From the NCBI GenBank assembly GCA_910586315.1, contig CAJUIP010000010.1, forward strand, positions 16,032-80,031: a DNA stretch of 64,000 nucleotides, written 5' to 3'. The stretch is from an uncultured Lachnospiraceae bacterium. Lineage in GTDB: Bacteria; Bacillota; Clostridia; Lachnospirales; Lachnospiraceae. Shown one piece after another: positions 41,899-50,823 of this stretch. The notes beneath the pieces were generated by a model. The model was not told the DNA's origin. It saw only the letters and a program-made list of their open reading frames with translations, and ran no database searches. The position numbers and the translations under genes are program-made. Position 1 is the first letter of the stretch; every line of letters starts with the position of its first letter.

Positions 41899-42417
41899 AT
41901 GATTAAAATATTATTTGTGTGTCATGGCAACATCTGCCGCTCCCCCATGGCTGAGTTCGTTTTCAGGGCCCTGGCTGCCCAATCCGGTCTGTCGTCCCGG
42001 GTCCGGGCGGCTTCAGCCGCTACCAGCGACGAGGAAATCTGGAACGGAATTGGGAATCTGGTATATCCGCCGGCGAGGGACGAGCTGGCGCGGCATGGGA
42101 TTTCGTGCGAAGGGAAACGGGCAGTGCAGCTTTGCCGGCAGGATTATGGGAAATATGACTATTTGATTGGAATGGACGGTGCAAATGTCCGGAATATGAG
42201 GCGGATTCTTGGCGGGGATTCGGAAGGGAAAATTTTTAAGATGATGGAGTTTGCAGGAGACGGCTGGAAACTTGCGGTGTCCGGGAAACGGGAGATGGAG
42301 CGGGCCGCGGATGTGGCAGACCCATGGTATACGCGAGATTTTGGGGCAACCTGGAGAGATGTGGAGGCGGGATGCCGGGGATTACTCTTGTTTCTCAGGG
42401 AGACTTATGGATGGTAA
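41899..42417 (+). CDS. Low-molecular-weight protein tyrosine phosphatase
   Basis: This 172-aa protein has the P-loop CHGNICRS (Cys8 nucleophile, Arg14) at its N terminus and the general-acid Asp in ADPWYTRDF near residue 140. It removes phosphate from protein tyrosines or similar substrates in the cytoplasm. The start has AAGGAG upstream. It is followed after 27 bases by sbcD, probably in the same transcript, though no functional link is known. Confidence 0.92.
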   Translation: MIKILFVCHGNICRSPMAEFVFRALAAQSGLSSRVRAASAATSDEEIWNGIGNLVYPPARDELARHGISCEGKRAVQLCRQDYGKYDYLIGMDGANVRNMRRILGGDSEGKIFKMMEFAGDGWKLAVSGKREMERAADVADPWYTRDFGATWRDVEAGCRGLLLFLRETYGW

Positions 42418-42444
42418 TGGGAACGGCTTGTGGAGGAAACGGTG

Positions 42445-43581
42445 ATGAAGTTTTTACATCTTTCTGATCTGCACATCGGGAAGCGGGTGCATGAATTCTC
42501 GATGCTGGAGGATCAGCGGTATATTTTGAGGCAGATTCTCGAAATCGCCAGGAGGGAACGTCCGGACGGGGTAATTCTGGCCGGGGATGTCTATGATAAG
42601 CCGGTGCCGCCGGCGGAAGCGGTACAGGTGATGGATGAGTTTTTGACGGCTCTTGCAAAGGCAGGAGCCGCTGTTTTCATGGTCAGCGGAAATCATGATT
42701 CGCCGGAGCGTGTCGCTTTCGGGGCGGAGTTAATGAGCGGAGGGGGCGTATATGTGTCGCCTGTTTATGACGGAAGGGTGAGGAACATAGAGCTTCGGGA
42801 TGCTTACGGAACAGTAAAAGTGTGGCTGCTTCCTTTCGTGAAGCCTGCCGTCCTGCGCCATGTGTTTCCGGAGGAGGAAATCCAAAGCTTTCAGGATGCG
42901 GTGCGCGTGGCCATAGAGCATGCGAAGATCGATCCGGAAGAGAGAAACCTGCTGGTGGCCCATCAGTTTGTGACGGGAGCGGCCAGGTGTGAGTCGGAGG
43001 AGCTTTTTGTTGGAGGACTTGATAATGTGGATGCGGCGCTGTTTGACGCATTTGATTATGTGGCGCTGGGGCATATCCATAGCCCACAGCATGTGCAGCG
43101 TGAGAATGTCCGATATTGTGGGACGCCGTTAAAATATTCTTTTTCCGAGGCGGGACAGGAGAAATCGGTGACGATGGTGGAGCTTTTTGAAAAGGGAAAC
43201 GTGGTGCTGCAAACGCTTCCCTTACTTCCGCTCCGGGATATGAGGACGATTCGGGGAAGCTATATGGAGGTGACAGCCAGGAGCTTTTATGAGGGAACAA
43301 ACCGGGAGGATTATGTGCAGGTGACACTGACGGACGAAGAGGACATCCCTGACGGAATGCAGAAATTGCGGGCAGTGTACCCGAACCTAATGCGGCTGGA
43401 GTATGACAATACGCGTACGCGGGAGAACCGGGAAGTAGACGGGTCCTCGGAGAGGTTGAAGGAAAAGTCGGAGCTAGAACTTTTTGAAGAATTTTATGAA
43501 AAACAGAATAATCAGCCCATGAGTGAGGAACAGAAGCGCTTTGCCATGAGACTGGTTGGAGAGCTTCGGGGTCAGCAATGA
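42445..43581 (+). CDS. sbcD: DNA repair exonuclease SbcD (Mre11-like)
   Basis: This 378-aa nuclease subunit works with SbcC to cut hairpins and DNA ends. The metal-binding motifs are LHLSDLHIG, ILAGDVYDKP, VSGNHDSPE, VAHQFV and ALGHIHSPQ. The start is ATG 42445, with GGAGG eight bases upstream. sbcC follows after 160 bases, an unusually long gap for this pair. Confidence 0.95.
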   Translation: MKFLHLSDLHIGKRVHEFSMLEDQRYILRQILEIARRERPDGVILAGDVYDKPVPPAEAVQVMDEFLTALAKAGAAVFMVSGNHDSPERVAFGAELMSGGGVYVSPVYDGRVRNIELRDAYGTVKVWLLPFVKPAVLRHVFPEEEIQSFQDAVRVAIEHAKIDPEERNLLVAHQFVTGAARCESEELFVGGLDNVDAALFDAFDYVALGHIHSPQHVQRENVRYCGTPLKYSFSEAGQEKSVTMVELFEKGNVVLQTLPLLPLRDMRTIRGSYMEVTARSFYEGTNREDYVQVTLTDEEDIPDGMQKLRAVYPNLMRLEYDNTRTRENREVDGSSERLKEKSELELFEEFYEKQNNQPMSEEQKRFAMRLVGELRGQQ

Positions 43582-43741
43582 CGGATAAGGGATGTTTCCC
43601 GAAGGAGCGGAAGAAAGACGGGGAGGGAAAAACGGGAGCGTAAAAACAAAAAGGAAGTGAAAACAGGAGAAAAGGAAGCAAAACAAAGAGAACAGGAGAA
43701 AGAAAAGCAGGAAACACGATAGGAAGGTATGAGGTGAAAGT
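43582..43741 (+). other. Purine-rich spacer between sbcD and sbcC
   Basis: The plus strand is almost only A and G, with repeated AACAGGAGAAA-like words (about 43605-43725). No gene is present. The AGGAAGG and GAGGTGAAAGT near the end serve the sbcC start. Confidence 0.7.
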
Positions 43742-46700
43742 ATGAAGCCGGAGAAGCTGATTGTCAGTGCGTTTGGGCCCTATGCGGCGGAGACTGTGAT
43801 TGATTTTACGAAGCTTGGAGAGAGCGGGCTGTATCTGATCACAGGAGATACAGGAGCCGGAAAAACGACAATTTTTGACGCAATTACATTTGCACTCTAT
43901 GGAGAGGCCAGCGGCGCGGTCCGTGAGGCGGGGATGTTTCAGAGCAAATATGCGAAGGCAGGGACGCCGACGTTTGTGGAGCTGACATTTTCAAGTCATG
44001 GGAAACGGTACTGTGTCCGAAGGAATCCGGAGTATGTGCGGCCGAAGGGGCGCGGCCAGGGCATGACAACCCAAATGGCCGGAGCAGAACTGCGATTTTT
44101 CGACGGGCGGCAGCCGCTGACAAAGATGGGGGAGGTTACCCGGGCTGTGGAAAAGCTTCTTGGTCTGACCTACGGACAATTTACCCAGATTGCCATGATT
44201 GCTCAGGGGGATTTCCAGCGGCTTTTGCTGGCGGATACTGTGGAGCGGGGGAAGATTTTTCGTCATATTTTTCACACAGAGTTATTTAAGGAACTGCAGG
44301 AACGGCTTCGTGAGGCGAAGAATGTCTGTGACGGAGAGTATAAGGAAATTAAACGGAGCATCGGACAGTCCATGAGCGGCGTGACATGTCCGGGGAGTCC
44401 GGAGCTTTCGGAGAGGCTTTCGGAATTAAAGAAAGCGAAGTTTGAGGGGCAGGTGGAGAATGGACTTACGCTTTTGGAAGAAATCATGGAGCAGGGCGAG
44501 GCAGGGCTTCGGGACATGGATATGGAGCTTTCAAAGCTTGATGAAAAAATCCGGGATCAGGCCGGGTACCTGGAGCGGCTCCGGCAGAATGAGAACAGGA
44601 AGGCATTGCTAACAGAAAAGGAGAAGGAGCAGAGCGCCTTTCTTGTGGATTTTGAGAAAATCCGGAGCATGAGGGAGCATGCGAACCAGGCGGGAAGTGA
44701 GATTGAGACGCTGGAACAGACGCTTACGGAATGCCGGCAGCGGACGGAGCGGTACGCAGAGCTTTCGGAGAAGGAACAATATTCCGGCGTTTTGCAGGAG
44801 CAACAGGTTCAGGAGAAGGCGGGGATTTCAGAGCTTACGCTGAAAATAGCAGAGCTGGAAGCGTGGATTTTAGAGAAACAGGCACGAAAGAGTTCTCTCG
44901 CCTCCATCGGAGAGGAACGGGAGCGCCTTTTGGGGAGACTTGAGCGGACCAGGAGCCGAAAACAGGAAATTGACAGGGGGCTATGGGAAATTCGGATGGC
45001 GGTTTCGGAGGAGGCGCAGGAGCGGGAGAGCGCCGATGGGATGGACATGCGCCTGCATGCCATCGGGGAAGAGCTCTCGAAGGCTGTAGAAACGGTCAAA
45101 AGCCAGGAGGGGCTGGATGTCCGGCTCTCCGAGCTTTCGGGAAGACGACAGGAGCTGGAAGGACAGCGGGCCAGACTTCTGGACGATTATGACAGATGGA
45201 AGTACGCAAAGAAGGAATTCATGGACCAGGAGCACATCCGTCTTGAACTGGAAGAACGGGAGGAATCGGCGGAAAAACGGCGGGGCCTTCTGGAGAGAGG
45301 GCTGGAGGCGCGAAAGGGCATCGAAGTGCAGGAGCGCGAACTGCGTCATGAGGAGAAAGCCTGGGAAGACAGAAAGCGGCTTTCGGATTCTCTGGACGAA
45401 CAGGTCGGGGCCGGGAAGGCACAGGTCCGGCTGGCGGAGGAAGCGCACCTTTTGGCGGAAAACGCGATGGAGCGGATGCAGGAGGAGAAGCGGCGGCTTA
45501 AGGGACAAAAAGAGGAGATTCTCGAGGCGGAGCGGCGGCTTTCTGTATGGGAACAAGAGCGGATGCGGCTCTTCGAGCGGGAACAGGCGGTGAAACGGCT
45601 GTCAGAAAAGCTGAAGACTCTGAATATGCTGTTGGAACAGCAAGGAAGCAGGCGGGAGGAGTATGTAAAGGCCTCGAATGCTCATGGCAGGGCTCTGGAT
45701 GAATATATCCGGGTGGAGCAGGAATTCTATGATGCCCAGGCAGGAATTTTGGCCCGGAAGCTGGTGGAAGGGGAGAAGTGCCCAGTCTGCGGAGCCATCC
45801 ATCATCCATGTCCGGCAGCCTTAAGGGAGGGGGCGCCGGAAAAAGAGGCAGTCGAGGAGAAGAGAAGGGCGGCGGACCTGGCAAAGGAGCACATGGCGGA
45901 GGCCAGTGCGGCGGTGCGGCAGGGAGAGTCTAGAATTCAGGAGAAGCGGGAGGAGATTTCCAGAGAAGGCGAGGAGCTTTTTGGGGCAGAGGAACCGAAC
46001 GGAATACAAGGGGATTCCTTCTATATAGATAAGGCGGCAAAAGAGTCGGAAAGAATCCAAAGAGAGATAGAAGACGGAGAACGGGATGCGGGCGTTATGG
46101 CCGGTTTGGTCAGGAAGAAGGCCGGGACGGACGCAGGTCTGGTGCGGCTGGAAAAAGAGCTTGCCGGGCAGGAACAGTGCCTGAAAGAGGCGGGAGAGGG
46201 GCTGGCAGCTGCGCGGACTGCCCTTGAGGCTGTAGTCCGGCAGCGGGAGACATTTTTAGAAAGTCTTCCGGAAGGCATGGATGTTTCAAAAGGCCTTCGG
46301 GAGGCCGAAACACAGCTAAGACAGGTTCAGGCGGAGGCAGAGCAGTATCGAAGGGATTTTAAGGCGCTTGAAGAGACCAGGAAGGAACTGGAGAGGATTA
46401 GGCAAGAGCTGGGCACATGCAGACAGGCGGCTGGGACAGAGCATGGAAAGCTGCAGGCGCTGGAGCGGCAGATTCAGATGGAGCTGCCGGAGATGGAGAC
46501 TCTCATGGATGTCTGGCGCAGTGCACCGCTGCAGGCGGACAAAGCAGACGAGGGTCAGTGGACTGACAGGATTGAGTCCGCACTTCGGACAGCTGCAGAG
46601 GCCGTCGGGGAGATGGAGAAGGAAGAGACACAGGTGAAGGAGGCGCTCCAGGAGCGGTCCGCGCTACAGAAGCGGATGAAAGACCTGGAGGAGGCAAGGG

Positions 46701-48037
46701 AGACATGCCGGAAGAACAGGGAAGTGTGTCTGCGGAAGCTGGAGAGCTGCAGGGAGAGGGTCCGGCAGAGCAGAACGCGGCTGTCGGAGAATGTTTCTGA
46801 TGCCCTGCGGCTTTTGAAAGAGGATGCTGCGGAGCCAGCAGAAACAAATCTTTGCCCGGAGTATCTGCAGGCCTGCGAAAAAAGGGAGGCACCGGAGGGA
46901 GACTCTGCAAGAGCCGTCAGCGAGGCTCTTGCCCGTGTTCTGACGGCTTTGGAGGGAGCTCTGGAGAAAAACAGAAAGAAAAGGGAAATCCTCCTTTGTC
47001 TGGAATCAGAGATTCCCGCTCTGGAGTCGGAGCTTTCCGTCTGCAAAAAGAACATGGAGGAGCGGAAGCTGCGCCTTGCCAGACTGGAAACGGAGCATGC
47101 CGGACTTATAGAACAAGCCGGCGCCGTCAGGGGCCTTCTGGGTGCCATGACGAGAGAGGAAAACGAGAGCAGGGAGCGCGAGGCCCAAGAGCGGCTGACA
47201 GGTCTTTTGAAGGAAAGAGAGCAGGCGGAGGAGCTGTATCAGAAACAGCTCCAGATACAGGCGGGCTTTGAAGAGGCGATTCGCTCCCTGAAAGGACAGA
47301 TGGACCCGGCTTTGACAGAGACCTTAGAGAGCGCAGAGCAGAGGCTTCGGGAATTCGAGACAGAAAGGGAAAACCGCAAAGAGCGTCGGGCAAAACAGTA
47401 TGCCGACTGCAGTGCCAACCGGCAGATCTATGAGACAGTCCTCACACGCCGCGGCGAGATGGTGGAGGCAGAACGGAAATATTCGTGGCTTCGGGCATTG
47501 TCGGATACGGCCAACGGAAATTTGTCGGGAAAGCATAAGGTGGAGCTGGAGACTTATGTGCAGATGACGTATTTCGACCGGATTCTGCAAAAGGCGAATG
47601 TACGGCTGATGACCATGACCAGTGGACAATACGAGCTGGTGCGAAAGCGTGAACAGGACTCGAAAGTTGGAAAAGTAGGACTGGATCTGAACGTGATCGA
47701 CCATTATAACGGCACGGAAAGAAGCGTAAAGACGCTGTCCGGCGGTGAGAGCTTTACGGCTTCGCTCTCTCTGGCTCTGGGGCTCTCGGACGAGATCCAG
47801 AGGAATGCCGGCGGGATCCAGCTGGATGCCATGTTCGTGGACGAGGGCTTCGGGACTCTGGACGAGGAGGCCTTAAACCAGGCCATGAAGGCATTAAACG
47901 GACTGGCGGAGGGAAGCCGGCTGGTGGGGATCATTTCCCATGTGGCGGAGCTTAAGGAACGGGTTGACAAGAAGATCGTGGTAACGAAGAAGCGCGGCAG
48001 CGCAGGGCTCGGAAGCCAGGCGGAAATACAGGCATAG
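43742..48037 (+). CDS. sbcC: DNA repair ATPase SbcC (Rad50-like), unusually long
   Basis: This 1,431-aa SMC-type ATPase is longer than most SbcC proteins (about 1,000-1,200 aa). The N-terminal ATPase half has Walker A GDTGAGKTT (about residues 35-43) and the Q-loop AMIAQGDFQRLL. Long coiled coils (about 200-670 and 690-1230) surround the zinc hook CPVC at about residue 680. The C-terminal half has LSGGESF and Walker B MFVDEGFGTLDEEAL. With SbcD it forms the ATP-driven nuclease that opens hairpins and processes blocked ends. The coiled coils are rich in Glu, Arg and Gln. Confidence 0.95.
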   Translation: MKPEKLIVSAFGPYAAETVIDFTKLGESGLYLITGDTGAGKTTIFDAITFALYGEASGAVREAGMFQSKYAKAGTPTFVELTFSSHGKRYCVRRNPEYVRPKGRGQGMTTQMAGAELRFFDGRQPLTKMGEVTRAVEKLLGLTYGQFTQIAMIAQGDFQRLLLADTVERGKIFRHIFHTELFKELQERLREAKNVCDGEYKEIKRSIGQSMSGVTCPGSPELSERLSELKKAKFEGQVENGLTLLEEIMEQGEAGLRDMDMELSKLDEKIRDQAGYLERLRQNENRKALLTEKEKEQSAFLVDFEKIRSMREHANQAGSEIETLEQTLTECRQRTERYAELSEKEQYSGVLQEQQVQEKAGISELTLKIAELEAWILEKQARKSSLASIGEERERLLGRLERTRSRKQEIDRGLWEIRMAVSEEAQERESADGMDMRLHAIGEELSKAVETVKSQEGLDVRLSELSGRRQELEGQRARLLDDYDRWKYAKKEFMDQEHIRLELEEREESAEKRRGLLERGLEARKGIEVQERELRHEEKAWEDRKRLSDSLDEQVGAGKAQVRLAEEAHLLAENAMERMQEEKRRLKGQKEEILEAERRLSVWEQERMRLFEREQAVKRLSEKLKTLNMLLEQQGSRREEYVKASNAHGRALDEYIRVEQEFYDAQAGILARKLVEGEKCPVCGAIHHPCPAALREGAPEKEAVEEKRRAADLAKEHMAEASAAVRQGESRIQEKREEISREGEELFGAEEPNGIQGDSFYIDKAAKESERIQREIEDGERDAGVMAGLVRKKAGTDAGLVRLEKELAGQEQCLKEAGEGLAAARTALEAVVRQRETFLESLPEGMDVSKGLREAETQLRQVQAEAEQYRRDFKALEETRKELERIRQELGTCRQAAGTEHGKLQALERQIQMELPEMETLMDVWRSAPLQADKADEGQWTDRIESALRTAAEAVGEMEKEETQVKEALQERSALQKRMKDLEEARETCRKNREVCLRKLESCRERVRQSRTRLSENVSDALRLLKEDAAEPAETNLCPEYLQACEKREAPEGDSARAVSEALARVLTALEGALEKNRKKREILLCLESEIPALESELSVCKKNMEERKLRLARLETEHAGLIEQAGAVRGLLGAMTREENESREREAQERLTGLLKEREQAEELYQKQLQIQAGFEEAIRSLKGQMDPALTETLESAEQRLREFETERENRKERRAKQYADCSANRQIYETVLTRRGEMVEAERKYSWLRALSDTANGNLSGKHKVELETYVQMTYFDRILQKANVRLMTMTSGQYELVRKREQDSKVGKVGLDLNVIDHYNGTERSVKTLSGGESFTASLSLALGLSDEIQRNAGGIQLDAMFVDEGFGTLDEEALNQAMKALNGLAEGSRLVGIISHVAELKERVDKKIVVTKKRGSAGLGSQAEIQA

Positions 48038-48089
48038 CGTAGACTTTTTGGTCTGGTCAATCCGATTTCCATCTTACAGTCTCTAAAAA

Positions 48090-48140
48090 ACAAAAACGCC
48101 CCCTGATGTCTGCGGCTGTATCCACAGACATCAGGGGGCG
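48090..48140 (-). terminator. Terminator of the purine permease gene
   Basis: CGCCCCCTGATGTCTG and CAGACATCAGGGGGCG form a long GC-rich stem. On the minus strand it runs into TTTTTGTTTTTT. The hairpin may also block readthrough from sbcC, but without a U tract on that side. Confidence 0.85.
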
Positions 48141-48155
48141 GAATCATAAGAGTTC

Positions 48156-49538
48156 CTACATAAAGATATACTTCAGAATAAACAGCACTGCCAGAATTAT
48201 CATCACCGGATTCATCTTCTTGTCTTTTCCGGCTACCAGGTTAATCACCACATAGGAGACAACTCCCATGGAAATACCCTCGGAGATGCTGTAAAAGAAC
48301 GGCATGGCGGCGATGCAGATGAAGGCGGGGATGCCCTGGGAGGGATCTTTGAAGTCGATTTCCGTCACGGCGCCCAGCATGTAGAAGCCTACGACGATTA
48401 AGGCCGGAGCTGTGGCGAAGGAAGGAATGGCTAAAAAGACCGGGGACAGGAAGAGGGACAGCAGGAATAATACGGCCGTTGTTAATGAGGTCAGTCCTGT
48501 ACGTCCGCCTTCGGATACGCCGGAGGCGCTTTCCACGAAAGTGGTCACAGTGGAAGTGCCCAGCACGGCGCCGGCGGTGGTGCCGACGGCATCGGCCAAA
48601 AGAGCGCCTTTGATTCGCGGGAGTTTTCCCTCTTCGTCCAGCATATCCGCTTTGGAAGCAACACCGATTAAAGTGCCGATGGTATCAAAGATGTCTACAA
48701 AGAGGAAAGCGAACACAATGACGATGAATTCCAGAATCGGAACGCCTTCCAGGCTGAATTTGCCCAAAATGGGCGCCAGACTGGGAATGGAAATTCCATT
48801 GGAAAAATCAGGCAGAAGGCTGTAAAAGCCCAGATCGCCATTGGGAACGTAAAGCCCGGCAAACTGGCAGATAATTCCAAGGGCCCAGGTAATTAAAATT
48901 CCCCAGAGGATGTTACCCTTGATATTTTTTACTACCAGGATTGCGGTGATAATAACGCCGACGACAGCTAACAATACGGTGATTCCCACGTCCTGAAAAG
49001 AAGCGGTCAGGCCGTTAAGGGTCTGATTATAGCCGTCCAGGGAGAAGAGGCTCACCAAGGTGGCGCCGCCGATGACAATTTTTGCATTCTGCAGGCCGAT
49101 GAAAGCAATGAAAAGGCCGATTCCCACACTGACTGCCTTTTTCAGGTTGAAGGGAATGGAATTGAAGATAGCTTCACGCACATTGAAGACAGACAATACG
49201 ATGAAGATGAGGCCCTCCGCCAATACTGCGGCGAGAGCCACCTGCCAGGAATATCCCTTGCCCAGAACAACCGTGTAAGCAAAGTAGGCATTGAGGCCCA
49301 TGCCAGGAGCGAGGGCAAAGGGGTAGTTGGCAAAGAGCGCCATACAAAGGGTGCCGATGAAAGAAGCAACGGCGGTTGCGGTAAACACGGCCCCGTGATC
49401 CATTCCGGATGCGGAAAGAATGTTGGGGTTCACGGCCAGTATATAGGCCATGGTCATGAACGAGGTGATGCCGGCCATGATTTCTGTTTTCACGTCCGTG
49501 TGGTTTTCTTTCAGGTGAAAAAACTTTTCCAGACTCAT
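48156..49538 (-). CDS. Purine permease, NCS2/AzgA family (hypoxanthine/guanine type)
   Basis: This 460-aa protein has 12 or more predicted membrane segments and AzgA/PbuG motifs: TEIMAGITSFMTMAYILAVN, APGMGLNAYFAYTVVLGKG, FDTIGTLIGVASKA and a TTAGAVLGTSTVTTFVESAS block. It imports purine bases by proton symport. The start is ATG 49538, with GGAGAAC upstream; an ATG 39 bases earlier lacks a site. A leader with a hairpin (CCTTAC/GTAAGG) precedes it, but no purine riboswitch core is visible. Confidence 0.92.
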   Translation of the reverse strand: MSLEKFFHLKENHTDVKTEIMAGITSFMTMAYILAVNPNILSASGMDHGAVFTATAVASFIGTLCMALFANYPFALAPGMGLNAYFAYTVVLGKGYSWQVALAAVLAEGLIFIVLSVFNVREAIFNSIPFNLKKAVSVGIGLFIAFIGLQNAKIVIGGATLVSLFSLDGYNQTLNGLTASFQDVGITVLLAVVGVIITAILVVKNIKGNILWGILITWALGIICQFAGLYVPNGDLGFYSLLPDFSNGISIPSLAPILGKFSLEGVPILEFIVIVFAFLFVDIFDTIGTLIGVASKADMLDEEGKLPRIKGALLADAVGTTAGAVLGTSTVTTFVESASGVSEGGRTGLTSLTTAVLFLLSLFLSPVFLAIPSFATAPALIVVGFYMLGAVTEIDFKDPSQGIPAFICIAAMPFFYSISEGISMGVVSYVVINLVAGKDKKMNPVMIILAVLFILKYIFM

Positions 49539-49598
49539 ACTTGTTCTCCAATCTACTACAATATATTTATGGTTCATACCCCTTACAGCCAGTAAGGA

Positions 49599-49604
49599 AT
49601 TATA
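49599..49604 (-). promoter_or_regulatory. Possible promoter of the purine permease gene
   Basis: On the minus strand TATAAT lies about 60 bases before the start codon, with TTCATT 16 bases further upstream as a modest -35 box. Confidence 0.45.
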
Positions 49605-49666
49605 CGGCGAATGCCGCGAGAATGAAGTATCTGCGCCGCGGAGAATATAATGCGGCGGCGGCTTTG

Positions 49667-50806
49667 TTAAAAATATGTCATTATAAAGGCCGCCACGATC
49701 TCCATCCCCAGATGGAGGTCTTTTACGTTTAAGAATTCCTCACGGGTATGGGCTCCGGTTCCCATGTGTCCGCCAAAGCAGATGGCAGGGATTCCAGTGG
49801 AGAGGGGGATGTTGCAGTCAGTGGAGCCGGAATGGCAGTCAACCCGCTTTCCTGTAAAGGCCTCGATGATGCTCTGGGCTTTTTCAATGAGGGCGTCCTG
49901 CGTCTCGCGGTTTACGTCTCCGGTACAGGGACGTTCTCCCAGAAGCTCACACTCAAGCTCAACTTTATCCATGTTCCGGTAAGAATCCAGCACGGAAAGG
50001 AAGAACCGGTTCATGGAGGCCAGGCTTTCGCGGACATCGGAGCGGTATTCAAACCGCATTTCCGCATATTGTGCGATGGTATTGATGGAAGTGCCTCCGG
50101 TAATGGTGCCCACATTATAGGTGCTTCGTCCGCCTGCGGGCACTTTGTAAGTATACAGAGTATTAATAATAGAGGAAAGTACCTGAATGGCGTTTAAGTT
50201 CCCGAACTTTCCATAGGAATGGCCGCCCTCGGTGTGAACGCCCACCCGGTAACGGAGGGAGCCCACCGCATCTGTGACAATGGAGTCATAAGAACCGTCC
50301 AGGGCAATCAAAACGGAAAGCTTTCCTTTATAATCTTCCAGAAGCTGACGGCAGCCCTTTAAATTTCCAAGTCCCTCCTCGCCGGAGCTTGCCACAAACA
50401 GGATTCCCTGTTTGGGAACGTAATTGTTTTTTGTAAACCAGCTTGCCAGGAGCATCATGATGGCCAGATTGGAGGTATTGTCGCCGACGCCGGGGCAGCG
50501 CATGATGTCGCCGTCATAGACCACATCAAAGGGAGTCGTGTCAGGGAATACTGTGTCGGAATGGGCCGTAAAGGCCACAAGATTGGCCTGCTCTTCACAG
50601 TGGAAGGGATAGATCACGTTTAAGGCCTTGTCGATGTAGGCGCCTTTGCAGCCTTCTTTCTCAAACCAGTCACGGATAAACTCTGCCCGCAGCTCTTCGT
50701 GATTGGACGGAGAGGGGATACGGCAGAGGGTATCCAGGAGCTTTACCAGAGTACCCTGGTTTGCGTCAATGTAGGCTTTCAGTTCGCCGGGAAGAAGTTT
50801 GTTCAT
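49667..50806 (-). CDS. M20-family metallopeptidase/amidohydrolase
   Basis: This 379-aa protein has the M20 metal ligands and catalytic residues: His in FTAHSDTVF, the Asp in CPGVGDNTSN, ASSGEEGLGN, and the final His in HMGTGAHTREE. It probably cleaves small peptides or acyl-amino acids in the cytoplasm. The start follows AAGGAGG. It is 17 bases downstream of the DUF1846 gene on the same strand, so the two are likely cotranscribed. Confidence 0.88.
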   Translation of the reverse strand: MNKLLPGELKAYIDANQGTLVKLLDTLCRIPSPSNHEELRAEFIRDWFEKEGCKGAYIDKALNVIYPFHCEEQANLVAFTAHSDTVFPDTTPFDVVYDGDIMRCPGVGDNTSNLAIMMLLASWFTKNNYVPKQGILFVASSGEEGLGNLKGCRQLLEDYKGKLSVLIALDGSYDSIVTDAVGSLRYRVGVHTEGGHSYGKFGNLNAIQVLSSIINTLYTYKVPAGGRSTYNVGTITGGTSINTIAQYAEMRFEYRSDVRESLASMNRFFLSVLDSYRNMDKVELECELLGERPCTGDVNRETQDALIEKAQSIIEAFTGKRVDCHSGSTDCNIPLSTGIPAICFGGHMGTGAHTREEFLNVKDLHLGMEIVAAFIMTYF

Positions 50807-50823
50807 GGATGTTAGTCCTCCTT

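Noticed and set aside
42683..43717. 344-codon minus-strand frame across sbcD
   Set aside because: It is antisense to a well-supported sbcD, has Pro/Ser/His-rich composition and no recognisable domain.
49539..49660. Purine riboswitch before the purine permease
   Set aside because: The conserved three-way junction and loop motifs are not present; only a simple hairpin is seen.
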